NCBI GenBank assembly: GCA_964599235.1
Contig: CAZRDX010000003.1
Span: forward strand, 1 to 64,000
DNA length: 64,000 bases
Reading direction: 5' to 3'
DNA from: DRPN01 sp964599235
GTDB taxonomy: Bacteria; Bacteroidota; Bacteroidia; Bacteroidales; VadinHA17
Position numbers and translations under genes: made by a program. The notes beneath the pieces were generated by a model. It did no database searches. It was given only the letters and a program-made list of their open reading frames with translations, and had not been told where the DNA came from. Each line of letters starts with the position of its first letter. Position 1 is the first letter of the stretch. Shown here in pieces: positions 55,396 to 64,000 of this stretch.

Positions 55396-55496
55396 CAGAA
55401 CCATACACTTCATAAAAAACCGTCATCAAATTCATCACTGCTAAAGAACAGGTTTCTCCTCTGCATGCAAACGATTTCTTGATACCGCTTTTTTCC

Positions 55497-55504
55497 TAAC
55501 TTTG
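55497..55504 (+). promoter_or_regulatory. -7 promoter box TAACTTTG for prfB
   Basis: TAnnTTTG consensus, 24 bases before the ATG at 55529. Confidence 0.6.
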
Positions 55505-55528
55505 CATGACCACAAAACAAGAGAGACC

Positions 55529-56621
55529 ATGTTCCAACCCGAAGCAGTGAATGAGCTGGTGAAGCGCCTGGATGCGCTGAGGAGGCATCTTTGACATCGA
55601 CAACAAACGTCAACAGATCGCCGAAGAAGAGAAAGAGACCCACGCTCCCGGATTCTGGGACGACCCGAAGAAAGCGGAAGCTCAGCTGAAAAAGATCTCT
55701 GAGCTGAAGAAATGGGTGGAAGCCTTCGACGAGGCTGCCGCCGCCGTCGACGACCTCCAGGTGCTGGCCGACTTCCTCAAAGAAGGAGAGGCCTCCGAAG
55801 AGGAGGTGGAAAAACAATACACCGAGACCCTGAAAAAGATCGAGGACCTCGAGCTGCGCAACATGCTGCGGCGCGAGGAGGACCGTCTCGGTGCCCTGCT
55901 GAAGATCAACTCCGGCGCCGGCGGCACCGAAAGCCTCGACTGGGCGGAGATGCTCATGCGGATGTACATCCGCTGGGGCGAGAAGAACGGCTACAAGGTG
56001 CGGGAGGTGGAATACCACCCCGGCGACGAGGCCGGCGTCAAGTCGGTCACCCTCGAGTTCGACGGGGAATATGCTTACGGCTACCTCAAAAGCGAAAACG
56101 GCGTCCACCGTCTGGTGCGCATCTCCCCCTTCAATGCCCAGGGCAAACGCCAGACCACCTTCGCCTCGGTGTTCGTCTCCCCCCTCATCGACGAAAAGAT
56201 CGAGATCGAGATCAACCCCGCCGACATCGTCTGGGAGACCTACCGCTCCAGCGGCGCCGGAGGACAGAACGTCAACAAGGTGGAGACAGCCGTACGTCTG
56301 CGCCACATCCCCACAGGCATCGTCATCGAGAACCAGGAAACCCGTTCCCAGCTCAAGAACAAAGAGAACGCCCTGCGTATCCTCAAATCCCATCTCTACG
56401 AGCTGGAACTGCGAAAGAAGAAAGAAGAGCAGGCCAAACTCGAGGGCGAGAAGAAAAAGATCGAATGGGGCTCGCAGATACGCAGCTATGTCCTCCATCC
56501 CTACAAGATGGTCAAAGACCTGCGCACCGGCTATGAGACCTCCAACGTGCAAGCCGTCCTCGACGGCGAGATCAACGACTTCATCAAAGAATATCTGATG
56601 CAGTACGGAGGGAAGATATGA
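55529..56621 (+). CDS. prfB: Peptide chain release factor 2 (programmed +1 frameshift)
   Basis: Recognises UGA and UAA. The frame from ATG 55529 meets TGA at 55592-55594 in AGGAGG-CAT-CTTTGAC, the classic autoregulatory RF2 site; reading resumes in the +1 frame at 55593 (join 55529-55591 and 55593-56621), giving 363 residues. Downstream motifs confirm RF2: the anticodon-like SPF in ISPFNAQG and the catalytic GGQ in SSGAGGQNVNKVETAV. The in-frame TGA is therefore regulatory, not a mutation. prmC, which methylates this GGQ, lies 9 kb upstream. Confidence 0.96.
55580..55595 (+). promoter_or_regulatory. RF2 +1 programmed frameshift signal
   Basis: Shine-Dalgarno-like AGGAGG at 55580-55585, three bases, then CTT TGA C at 55589-55595. 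Low RF2 lets the ribosome slip from CTT to TTT and continue. Confidence 0.93.
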
Positions 56622-56651
56622 TCTCCGAAAAAACCCTAACCGTCCGATACC

Positions 56652-56999
56652 ATGGCAGACATCATCATCTATCACAACCCCCGGTGCCGCAAGAGCAGGG
56701 CCGGCCTGGCCCATCTTCAGCAGAAAGGGGTCGATTTCACCATACGCAACTATCTCAAGGAGCCTTTCACCCGGGAAGAGCTGACAGGAGTGCTGAAGAA
56801 ACTGGACCTTCCTGCCCGCGAGATGATCCGCACACAGGAGGCTGAATACAGGAACCTCTACAAAGGGAAGGAGCTGAGCGAGGAGGAGTGGATACAGGCC
56901 ATCCTGGACCATCCCAAGCTCTTCAAACGCCCGGTGGTGGTCCGTGGCGAGAGGGCTGTCTGGGCCGACCCGCCCGAAAAGATGGACGAGCTTTTCTGA
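56652..56999 (+). CDS. ArsC/Spx-family thioredoxin-fold protein
   Basis: 115 residues: thioredoxin fold opening IIYHNPRCRKSRAGLA, whose single active cysteine sits in NPRCRKS as in ArsC arsenate reductases, plus LYKGKELSEEEWIQAILDHPKLFKRPVVV, the family end. Many Bacteroidetes proteins with this pattern carry the arsenate reductase name without proof; there is no ars operon around. Function may be general redox. Confidence 0.83.
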   Translation: MADIIIYHNPRCRKSRAGLAHLQQKGVDFTIRNYLKEPFTREELTGVLKKLDLPAREMIRTQEAEYRNLYKGKELSEEEWIQAILDHPKLFKRPVVVRGERAVWADPPEKMDELF

Positions 57000-57057
57000 C
57001 CGGCAACGACCGGTATCACCGAATAACTGAGTAACAGAACTTCAAAAAACAACAACC

Positions 57058-58452
57058 ATGAAAGTAAGGATCGAACACGACACCATGGGTACGGTAGAGG
57101 TACCCGCCGACAAGTACTGGGGTGCGCAGACCCAGCGGTCGGTCAACAATTTCAAGATCGGCGAACCCGGCTCGATGCCCATCGAGATCATCCGTGCCTT
57201 TGGCGTGCTGAAGAAAGCGGCCGCCATGGCCAACATGGAGCTGGGCGTGCTGCCCGAAGAAAAAGGCAAGCTGATCATGCAGGTGGCCGACGAGATCATC
57301 GAAGGCAAGCTGGACGATCAGTTCCCGCTGGTGATCTGGCAGACCGGCTCGGGCACGCAGAGCAACATGAACGTCAACGAGGTGATCGCCAACCGCGCGC
57401 ATGTGCTGCGCGGCGGCAAGCTGGGCGAGGGAGAGCGTTTCATCCATCCCAACGACGACGTGAACAAGTCGCAGTCGTCGAACGACACCTTCCCCACGGC
57501 CATGCACATCGCCGCCTACAAGATGGTGGTGGAGGTGACCATCCCAGGGGTGACGATGCTGCGTGACGCCCTGGCCCGCAAGGCCGAAGCCTTCAAGGAC
57601 ATCGTCAAGACGGGCCGCACCCACCTGATGGATGCCACCCCCCTGACGCTGGGACAGGAGTTCTCCGGCTATGTGGCCCAGCTCGACCACGGCCTGCGCA
57701 TGCTGAAGCACACGCTCGACCATCTCTCCGAACTGGCTCTGGGCGGTACGGCCGTGGGTACGGGCCTGAACTCTCCCAAAGGCTATGACGTGCTGGTGGC
57801 GAAGAAGATCGCTGAGCTGACCGGCCATCCCTTCCGCACCGCCGAGAACAAGTTCGAGGCTCTCTCGGCCCACGACGCCATCGTGGAGGCCTCCGGGGCA
57901 CTGAAGACCCTGGCCGTCAGCCTGATGGCCATAGCCAACAACATCCGTTTCCTGGCCAGCGGCCCGCGTTGCGGCATCGGCGAGATCCAGCTGCCGGCCA
58001 ACGAACCCGGCTCCTCCATCATGCCCGGCAAGGTCAACCCCACCCAGAACGAAGCCCTCACCATGGTGTGCGCCCAAGTGATCGGCAACGATACCGCCAT
58101 CAACGTGGGAGGAATGCAGGGCCATTTCCAGCTCAACGTCTTCAAGCCGGTGATGATCTATAACTTCCTCCAGTCGGCCCGTCTGCTGGGCGACGCCTGT
58201 GTCTCCTTCACCAAGAACGCCGTCGAGGGCATCGAAGCCAACGAACAGCGCATCAAGATGCACCTGAACAACTCGCTGATGCTCGTCACCGCCCTCAACC
58301 GCTACATCGGCTACGAGAACGCGGCCAAGATCGCCAAAAAAGCCCACGCCGAACACAAAACGCTCAAGGAGGCCGCCATCGAGCTCGGGCTGGTCACCGA
58401 AGAACAGTTCGACGAATGGGTCGACCCCTCCAAAATGATCGGACCTTATTGA
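57058..58452 (+). CDS. fumC: Class II fumarate hydratase
   Basis: Interconverts fumarate and malate in the TCA route. 464 residues with MGTVEVPADKYWGAQTQRS, TGSGTQSNMNVNEV, GRTHLMDATPLTLGQEF and the signature GSSIMPGKVNPTQNEA. Homotetrameric, metal-free family. Ends before a bidirectional terminator shared with recJ. Confidence 0.97.
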   Translation: MKVRIEHDTMGTVEVPADKYWGAQTQRSVNNFKIGEPGSMPIEIIRAFGVLKKAAAMANMELGVLPEEKGKLIMQVADEIIEGKLDDQFPLVIWQTGSGTQSNMNVNEVIANRAHVLRGGKLGEGERFIHPNDDVNKSQSSNDTFPTAMHIAAYKMVVEVTIPGVTMLRDALARKAEAFKDIVKTGRTHLMDATPLTLGQEFSGYVAQLDHGLRMLKHTLDHLSELALGGTAVGTGLNSPKGYDVLVAKKIAELTGHPFRTAENKFEALSAHDAIVEASGALKTLAVSLMAIANNIRFLASGPRCGIGEIQLPANEPGSSIMPGKVNPTQNEALTMVCAQVIGNDTAINVGGMQGHFQLNVFKPVMIYNFLQSARLLGDACVSFTKNAVEGIEANEQRIKMHLNNSLMLVTALNRYIGYENAAKIAKKAHAEHKTLKEAAIELGLVTEEQFDEWVDPSKMIGPY

Positions 58453-58471
58453 GATCCCGGGGAAAACTCAG

Positions 58472-58504
58472 AAAAAAAGAGAGGGCAGGAGCCCTCTTTT
58501 TTTT
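58472..58504. terminator. Bidirectional terminator between fumC and recJ
   Basis: Core arms GAGGGC (58481-58486) and GCCCTC (58491-58496) with AGGA loop, flanked by A-rich and T-rich runs, so it serves both converging genes. Confidence 0.9.
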
Positions 58505-60245
58505 ACTCGGGGGGAAGATGATCCTCCGTACCGGAGGGACGGATGTCTTTGATGTGGAGCTGCAGGTTCTTGACACCGCGGTATTCGTTCTCTTCGATGG
58601 TGTAACACACATCGAAGGGGTCGCCGCCGGTGACGATCTCCAGCTTGTCGGCAAGGTTGAAGGCGATGGCGGGGAAGGCTTTCCCGTGGTCACCCTGATA
58701 GAGTTCCAGCTTAAGGTGACCGCCGGTGGAGCCCACCACCCTGCCGGTACCGGTGTCGCGCACCCCGCGGCTCAGAAACACCGGCGCCAGGTTGCCCGGC
58801 CCGAAAGGCGTCATTTGACGGAGGATGTTGTAGAACCTCTCCGTGATCTCATCGAGCCTTATCTCTTCGTCGATGTACACAGTGGGGATCATCTGCTCGC
58901 TGGTGATGGTACGTTCCACCACCTCCTCAAAACGGCGGCTGAACTCTTCGAACTTCTCCCGTCGCAGGGTGAGTCCGGCAGCATACATATGCCCGCCGAA
59001 GTTCTCCAACAGGTCGCCACATGCCTCCAGAGCCTGGTACAGGTCGAAGCCCTGCACCGACCGTGCCGAGCCGGTGAGAAAACCGTTCGAGCCGGTGAGG
59101 ACCACCGTGGGACGGTAGTACGTCTCGATGAGCCGTGAGGCGACGATGCCCACCACTCCCTTGTGCCAGTTCTCGTTGAAGACCACCGTGGTCTTCCTGT
59201 TGACCATCAGCGGATCTTCGGAGATCATCGCCAGGGCTTCCTGGGTGATCTTCTGGTCGACCTCGCGCCGGTCGTTGTTGAAGACATTGATCTTGCCGCT
59301 GAGACTCTCGGCATCTTTCCTGTCGTGCGATACCAGCAGCTCCACGGCCCGGCTTCCCGACTCCATCCTGCCGGCAGCATTGATGCGCGGGCCGATGCGG
59401 AAAACGATGTCCTCGACGGTCACCTCCTTGTTGTCGAGGCCGGCCAGCGTCATGATCGACCGCAGGCCGGTGCGGGGAGCCGTGTTGAGCTGGCGCAGAC
59501 CGTAATGCACCAGGATGCGGTTCTCCCCCGTGATGGGAACAATGTCGGAGGCCGTGCTTACAGCCACCAGATCGAGATACGGCACCAGCCGCTCAAAGGG
59601 AATGCCGTTGATGCGGGCATACGCCTGCATCAGCTTGAACCCCACACCACATCCCGACAGCTCCTTGTAGGGATACGCATCCCCCGGCTGCTTGGGGTCG
59701 AGGATGGCCACCGCCTCGGGCAGCTCCTCGCCCGGCAGATGATGATCACACACCACAAAATCCACCCCCTTGCGGTTGGCATAGGCGATCTCCTCCACTG
59801 CCTTGATGCCGCAGTCCAACGCGATCACCAGCGTGTAGTTGTTCTCCCGCGCATAATCAACCCCCTTGCACGAGATGCCGTAACCCTCCGTATACCGGTC
59901 GGGGATGTAATAACCCAGGTTATCGTAGAACTCACTCAAGAACGAATAAAGCAACGCCACCGAGGTGGTGCCGTCGACATCGTAATCACCGTAAATGAGG
60001 ATACGCTCGTGGCGGGTAATGGCCATCGTGATCCTGTCAATGGCCCTGTTCATGTCCTTCATCAGGAAAGGATCGTGCAGGTCGTCGAGCGAAGGACGGA
60101 AGAAGGCCTTCGCCTCTTCATAAGTGGTGATACCCCGCTGCACCAGCAGATTGGCCAGATGACGGTTGACGTGGATGGCTTCCGAGAGGCGTCTCACCAC
60201 CTCCGGATCACCTGCCGGCTTGATCTCCCAACGCTTTTCCATCAT
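58503..60245 (-). CDS. recJ: Single-stranded-DNA-specific exonuclease RecJ
   Basis: 580 residues. DHH phosphoesterase motifs: YGDYDVDGTTSVALL, ALDCGIK, VCDHHLPGE and the DHHA1/C-terminal block with GPRINAAGRMESGSRAV. 5'-to-3' exonuclease in recombination and mismatch repair. Its ATG overlaps the stop of lipB; the minus-strand order is lipA-lipB-recJ. Confidence 0.95.
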   Translation of the reverse strand: MMEKRWEIKPAGDPEVVRRLSEAIHVNRHLANLLVQRGITTYEEAKAFFRPSLDDLHDPFLMKDMNRAIDRITMAITRHERILIYGDYDVDGTTSVALLYSFLSEFYDNLGYYIPDRYTEGYGISCKGVDYARENNYTLVIALDCGIKAVEEIAYANRKGVDFVVCDHHLPGEELPEAVAILDPKQPGDAYPYKELSGCGVGFKLMQAYARINGIPFERLVPYLDLVAVSTASDIVPITGENRILVHYGLRQLNTAPRTGLRSIMTLAGLDNKEVTVEDIVFRIGPRINAAGRMESGSRAVELLVSHDRKDAESLSGKINVFNNDRREVDQKITQEALAMISEDPLMVNRKTTVVFNENWHKGVVGIVASRLIETYYRPTVVLTGSNGFLTGSARSVQGFDLYQALEACGDLLENFGGHMYAAGLTLRREKFEEFSRRFEEVVERTITSEQMIPTVYIDEEIRLDEITERFYNILRQMTPFGPGNLAPVFLSRGVRDTGTGRVVGSTGGHLKLELYQGDHGKAFPAIAFNLADKLEIVTGGDPFDVCYTIEENEYRGVKNLQLHIKDIRPSGTEDHLPPE

Positions 60246-60931
60246 TCCTCTCCCTTGGTCCGTACATCAAAAAGTCTGGAAAAGTGGCCTGTCAGCACCT
60301 CTTTCACCTCTTCCGGTGCGATCTTCCTGCCCAGTTCTTTTTCCAGGGAGGTGACCCCCTTGTCGGTGAAGCCGCAAGGATTGATATACCGGAAATAATG
60401 CAGGTCGGTGCTGATGTTGAAGGCGAAGCCGTGCATGGTGATGCCGCGGCTGACGCGCACGCCGATGGCGCAGATCTTTTCCGGCCGCGAGGTGCCCGCA
60501 CGCATCCATACGCCGGTGGCCCCCTCCAGACGCGCAGCCTCCAGGCCGTAATGCGCCACCGTGCGGATGACCGTCTCCTCGATGAGGTCGATGTAACGCC
60601 GGATGCCCAGCCCCAGCAGGTTCAGGTCGAGGATGGGATAACCCACGATCTGGCCCGGACCGTGATAGGTGATGTCACCCCCACGGTCGGTATGGTAGAA
60701 CTCGATTTTCTCCTCCCGTAGCTTGTCTTCGGGGATGAGCAGGTTGCGGCGGTCGCCGCTCTTGCCCAGGGTGTAGACATGGGGATGCTCAACAAAGAGC
60801 AAATATCCTGCCATTTCCTGCCGTTCTTCGTCCCGTCTCCGCAACATCTCTTCCAGGAGCGAGGACTGCAGGTCCCACGCCTCCCGGTAGGGCATACGCC
60901 CCAGCTCACGCCGTACCACTGTCCTGCTCAT
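60242..60931 (-). CDS. lipB: Lipoyl(octanoyl) transferase
   Basis: 229 residues. Moves octanoyl from ACP to lipoyl-dependent proteins. RGGDITYHGPGQIVGYPILDL, catalytic-type SRGITMHGFAFN and the terminal INPCGFTDKGVTSLEKEL are family marks. Overlaps the lipA stop by four bases and the recJ start by four. Confidence 0.95.
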   Translation of the reverse strand: MSRTVVRRELGRMPYREAWDLQSSLLEEMLRRRDEERQEMAGYLLFVEHPHVYTLGKSGDRRNLLIPEDKLREEKIEFYHTDRGGDITYHGPGQIVGYPILDLNLLGLGIRRYIDLIEETVIRTVAHYGLEAARLEGATGVWMRAGTSRPEKICAIGVRVSRGITMHGFAFNISTDLHYFRYINPCGFTDKGVTSLEKELGRKIAPEEVKEVLTGHFSRLFDVRTKGEE

Positions 60932-61815
60932 GACCTGCTCCTCTCCGTTTTGAGGGCTTTCACATGGCGGTCGGCGTGATATGAGGAGCGGACGAGCGGA
61001 CCGCTCTCGACGAAAGCAAAGCCTTTGCGCAGACCTATCTCCCGGTACTCCTCGAACACTTCAGGCCGCACGTACTCCTTCACGGGATAATGAGCGGGAG
61101 AAGGCTGCAGGTACTGGCCGATGGTCATCACGCTGCATCCCGCCTCGAGCAGATCGTCCATGGTGGCGAGCACCTCGTCGCGTGTCTCCCCCAGCCCCAG
61201 CATGATGCCCGACTTGGTCACGGCACCCTGCGACGAGAGATAACGCAATACGGCCAGGCTGCGGTCGTAGATGTTCTTGTTGCGTACCAGCGGCGTAATA
61301 CGCCGCACCGTCTCCACATTGTGGGAGATCACCTCCGGCGCCGCCTCGACGATGAGCTGCAGCAGCTCCTCCCGCCCCTGAAAGTCGGGGATGAGCGTCT
61401 CCATCGTCACGCCGGGGTTCTCCTGCCGGACGGTGCGTATGGTGGCGGCCCAGAACGAAGCTCCCAGGTCGGGCAGATCATCGCGGTCGACCGAGGTGAT
61501 GACACAATGCTTCACCCCCATCAGCCGTATGGAACGCGCCAGCCTCACAGGCTCCCCGGGATCGGGAGACTGCGGCCGCCCCGTACGTACATTGCAGAAA
61601 CGACACGAACGCGTGCAGATATCGCCCAGGATCATGAAAGTGGCCGTGCCGGCATTCCAGCACTCACCGATGTTGGGACAGTTGCCGCTCGTACAGATGG
61701 TATGCAGATGGTGGCTCGTGACTATGTTCTTGACCCGCGAGTAGGTCTCCCCGTACGGCATCTCCATCCTCATCCACGACGGCAGTCTTCTCCTGCGTTT
61801 CTGACCTTCCTCCAT
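60928..61815 (-). CDS. lipA: Lipoyl synthase
   Basis: 295 residues. Radical-SAM enzyme inserting two sulfurs into octanoyl groups. Auxiliary cluster cysteines in CTSGNCPNIGEC, the radical-SAM triad CTRSCRFC, and the C-terminal RSSY serine are present. Start set at the Met before EEGQKRRRRLPSW; the longer frame lacks family similarity. Heads the lipA-lipB-recJ unit. Confidence 0.96.
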   Translation of the reverse strand: MEEGQKRRRRLPSWMRMEMPYGETYSRVKNIVTSHHLHTICTSGNCPNIGECWNAGTATFMILGDICTRSCRFCNVRTGRPQSPDPGEPVRLARSIRLMGVKHCVITSVDRDDLPDLGASFWAATIRTVRQENPGVTMETLIPDFQGREELLQLIVEAAPEVISHNVETVRRITPLVRNKNIYDRSLAVLRYLSSQGAVTKSGIMLGLGETRDEVLATMDDLLEAGCSVMTIGQYLQPSPAHYPVKEYVRPEVFEEYREIGLRKGFAFVESGPLVRSSYHADRHVKALKTERSRS

Positions 61816-61917
61816 GACCTTTTCTCCGGTTGCATTACCCCCTTCCGGCAGCCTGCGAGCACCGGCCTGCCGAAGAGGCAAAAATACAAGAAATACAGGA
61901 GCCCTCCTCATTTTTTT

Positions 61918-61925
61918 TATCTTTG
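61918..61925 (+). promoter_or_regulatory. -7 promoter box TATCTTTG for lysS
   Basis: TAnnTTTG consensus, 16 bases before the ATG at 61942. Confidence 0.62.
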
Positions 61926-61941
61926 CAAAAATTTATTTTCG

Positions 61942-63681
61942 ATGACCAACGCACAACTCACTGAACAAGAGATCATACGAAGAGAAGCCCTTCAACAGCT
62001 ACGCGAACTGGGCATCGATCCCTATCCTCCCGAGGAGTATCCGGTCACGGCATACAGCGACGAGATCCTGGCCCACTACGATCCTGAGAAGAACAATTTC
62101 CAGGATGTGAGCCTGGCCGGCCGCATCATGTCGCGCCGCATCATGGGCAACGCCTCGTTCATCGAACTGCAGGACAGCCACGGCAGGATACAGGCTTACT
62201 TCCGCCGCGACGACATCTGCCCCGGTGAGGACAAGACCATGTACAACACCGTCTTCAAGAAACTCCTCGACATCGGCGACATCATCGGCATCCGCGGCCA
62301 TGTCTTCAAAACGAAGATGGGTGAGACCACCGTATGGGTCAAGGAGTTCAAGCTGCTGGCCAAGTCGCTGCGTCCCCTGCCCATCGTCAAGGAGAAGGAC
62401 GGCAAGGTGTACGATGCCTTCACCGACCCGGAGCAGCGCTACCGCAACCGCTCGCTCGATCTGATCGTCAACCCCGAGGTCAAGGAGATCTTCATCAAGC
62501 GGACGAAGATCGTCAACACCATGCGCGAGTTCCTTAACGCACACGGCTATCTCGAGGTGGAAACACCCATCCTGCAACCCATCTACGGGGGCGCCGCCGC
62601 CCGGCCCTTCAAGACCCACCATTACCGCCTCGACCAGACCCTCTACCTGCGCATCGCCAACGAGCTCTACCTCAAAAGGATCATCGTGGGCGGCTTCGAC
62701 GGCGTCTATGAGTTCGCCAAGGATTTCCGCAACGAAGGCCTCGACCGCTACCACAACCCCGAGTTCACCCAGATGGAGATCTACGTCGCCTACAAGGACT
62801 ACTACTGGATGATGGACTTCTTCGAGGAGATGATCGAGAAGGTGGCCCTGGCCCTCCACGGCACCACCCAGGTGAAACACGGCGACCATGAGATCGACTT
62901 CAAAAGACCGTGGAAACGGATGACGATGTTCGACGCCATCCGCGAGCATGCGGGGGTCGACATCTCCAACATGGACGAGGAAGAGCTGCGTGCCACCGCC
63001 GAGCGTCTGGGCATCGAGACCGACGCCTCCATGGGCAAGGGCAAGCTCATCGACGAGATCTTCGGCGAGACCACCGAGCCGCACCTCATCCAGCCCACCA
63101 TCATCATGGACTATCCCATCGAGATGTCGCCCCTGTCGAAGAAACACCGCTCCAAGCCGGGGCTGGTGGAGCGTTTCGAGGTGATCGTCAACGGCAAGGA
63201 GCTGGCCAACTCTTTCTCCGAGCTGAACGACCCCATCGACCAGCGGGAGCGTTTCGAACAGCAGCTCCTCCTGGGCAAACGCGGCGACGAGGAAGCCATG
63301 GTGCTCGACGAGGACTTCCTCAAGGCGCTCGAGCTGGGTATGCCCCCCACCGCCGGCCTGGGCGTGGGCATCGACCGCCTCACCATGCTGATGACCGGCG
63401 CCCAGTCGATACAGGACGTCATCTTCTTCCCCCAGATGCGCCCCGAAAAAAAACAGGTGATCGACCCCAAAGAGAAATTCACCGAACTGGGCATCCCCGA
63501 AGAATGGGTGAACGTCATCCAGGGCCTCGGCTTCCTCACCGTGGCCAGCCTCGCCGAAGTGAAACCCGGCAAACTGTTCAACGACATCACCTCCTACAAC
63601 AAAAAACACAAGCTGGGGCTGAAGAATCCCACCCAGGACGAAGTGAAACAATGGGTGGAAAAAGCGACACAAAACCGCTGA
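61942..63681 (+). CDS. lysS: Lysyl-tRNA synthetase, class II
   Basis: 579 residues. OB-fold anticodon domain (VSLAGRIMSRRIMGNASFIELQD), class II motif 2 FRNEGLDRYHNPEFTQMEIY and motif 3 GLGVGIDRLTMLMT. A C-terminal extension of roughly 75 residues (after about residue 505) carries a helix-hairpin-like segment, known from Bacteroidetes LysRS. Start MTNAQLTEQEI follows the promoter box by 16 bases; the longer upstream frame lies opposite lipA. Confidence 0.97.
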   Translation: MTNAQLTEQEIIRREALQQLRELGIDPYPPEEYPVTAYSDEILAHYDPEKNNFQDVSLAGRIMSRRIMGNASFIELQDSHGRIQAYFRRDDICPGEDKTMYNTVFKKLLDIGDIIGIRGHVFKTKMGETTVWVKEFKLLAKSLRPLPIVKEKDGKVYDAFTDPEQRYRNRSLDLIVNPEVKEIFIKRTKIVNTMREFLNAHGYLEVETPILQPIYGGAAARPFKTHHYRLDQTLYLRIANELYLKRIIVGGFDGVYEFAKDFRNEGLDRYHNPEFTQMEIYVAYKDYYWMMDFFEEMIEKVALALHGTTQVKHGDHEIDFKRPWKRMTMFDAIREHAGVDISNMDEEELRATAERLGIETDASMGKGKLIDEIFGETTEPHLIQPTIIMDYPIEMSPLSKKHRSKPGLVERFEVIVNGKELANSFSELNDPIDQRERFEQQLLLGKRGDEEAMVLDEDFLKALELGMPPTAGLGVGIDRLTMLMTGAQSIQDVIFFPQMRPEKKQVIDPKEKFTELGIPEEWVNVIQGLGFLTVASLAEVKPGKLFNDITSYNKKHKLGLKNPTQDEVKQWVEKATQNR

Positions 63682-63710
63682 CTCCCGTCCCTCACCAAAA
63701 ACCCTGACCT

Positions 63711-64000
63711 ATGAGCCGATTCACACTTACCCTCGATCATGTACGTCCTTTCCTCCCTGAGGGTGAACTGGAAAGGATGGCCGAAGAGACACGCAGCCAG
63801 GTGGCCCTGCTGCACCAGAAGAGCGGCCCCGGCCATGATTTCCTCGGCTGGCTCGACCTGGCCTCCTCGACCCGTGCCGAAGATCTGCAGGCCATCCGGG
63901 AGACTGCTGCCGCCCTGCGGGAACGCACCGACGCCGTGGTGGTGGTAGGCATCGGCGGCTCCTACCTGGGTGCCCGCGCCGTCACCGCCGCCCTGGCCCA
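63711..64000 (+). CDS. pgi: Glucose-6-phosphate isomerase (3' end beyond window)
   Basis: First 96 residues of a PGI: MSRFTLTLDHVRPFL, an early helical region, and the phosphosugar-binding loop VVVVGIGGSYLGARAV, typical of the Bacteroidetes/firmicute PGI type. Interconverts glucose-6-phosphate and fructose-6-phosphate. Starts 29 bases after lysS and may share its transcript. Confidence 0.9.
   Translation, partial: MSRFTLTLDHVRPFLPEGELERMAEETRSQVALLHQKSGPGHDFLGWLDLASSTRAEDLQAIRETAAALRERTDAVVVVGIGGSYLGARAVTAALA

Noticed and set aside
55592..55594. In-frame TGA in prfB taken as a disabling mutation
   Set aside because: It lies in the canonical AGGAGG/CTTTGAC frameshift context of RF2 and the rest of the protein is intact.
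55410..56912. 500-codon open frame antisense to prfB and arsC-like gene
   Set aside because: Spans two real genes and an intergenic promoter; no homologous features.
61999..63672. 557-codon open frame antisense to lysS
   Set aside because: Shadow of lysS with no recognisable domain.

Overview
The window reads as one contiguous chromosomal segment of a Bacteroidetes bacterium, most likely Bacteroidales. The grounds are the TAnnTTTG-type promoter boxes in front of many genes, DUF4369/TlpA lipoproteins, a DUF2807 protein, BACON and CARDB domains with a C-terminal type IX secretion sorting domain, a bS16 protein with a long acidic tail, and the purH-mreBCD-mrdA-rodA gene order. Most of the sequence is GC-rich with strong third-position bias, which creates long meaningless antisense frames. 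The membrane pyrophosphatase, the EtfAB/acyl-CoA dehydrogenase operon and the absence of respiratory genes fit an anaerobe or facultative anaerobe, but this is inference. I cannot name a genus. I saw no tRNA, rRNA, CRISPR array, transposase or prophage.

Layout. 1-2.4 kb: 3' part of a membrane pyrophosphatase gene. 2.4-5.6 kb: minus-strand operon of two TlpA-like lipoproteins (one without thioredoxin cysteines) and lpxH. 5.6-8.7 kb: flavin reductase, carA, patB. 8.8-10.8 kb: rsmA and an ABC permease. 11-18.1 kb: plus-strand purH and the rod-shape and wall-elongation operon mreB-mreC-mreD-mrdA-rodA. 18.2-21.9 kb: ACP phosphodiesterase-like gene, a COG2403 GTPase, a 567-base intergenic field of short palindromes, and an EamA transporter. 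22-25.7 kb: etfB-etfA-acyl-CoA dehydrogenase. 25.8-30.9 kb: small membrane protein, mutL, two rhomboid-family proteases and an exo/endonuclease/phosphatase family protein.

30.8-38.5 kb: threonine dehydratase-like gene, a carboxypeptidase-regulatory-domain protein, dapD, and a surface-glycan cluster (two family-2 glycosyltransferases, one DxD-type putative transferase, two FkbM methyltransferases), then a TsaC-type gene. 38.5-45.9 kb: DUF2807 protein, rimM-rpsP, an MBL-fold hydrolase, small membrane, thioredoxin-like and stress-type proteins, ribD and prmC. 45.9-49.8 kb: a Crp/Fnr regulator divergent from a double-rhodanese lipoprotein, a phosphate-selective-type porin and an exported sulfurtransferase. 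This looks like a dedicated envelope sulfane-sulfur locus. 49.8-55.4 kb: recX, an orphan REC-LuxR regulator, and a 1393-residue secreted adhesin-like protein of six CARDB and five BACON domains in visibly AT-richer DNA. 55.5-64 kb: prfB with programmed frameshift, an arsC-like gene, fumC, recJ-lipB-lipA (minus), lysS and the start of pgi.

The most unusual signals are a triple TACGTA array with exact 12-bp period found in two unrelated intergenic regions with a shared flank, the sulfur-transfer locus, the redox-dead TlpA paralogue, the palindrome field that runs into a coding end, and promoter boxes so close to start codons that leaderless transcripts are likely.
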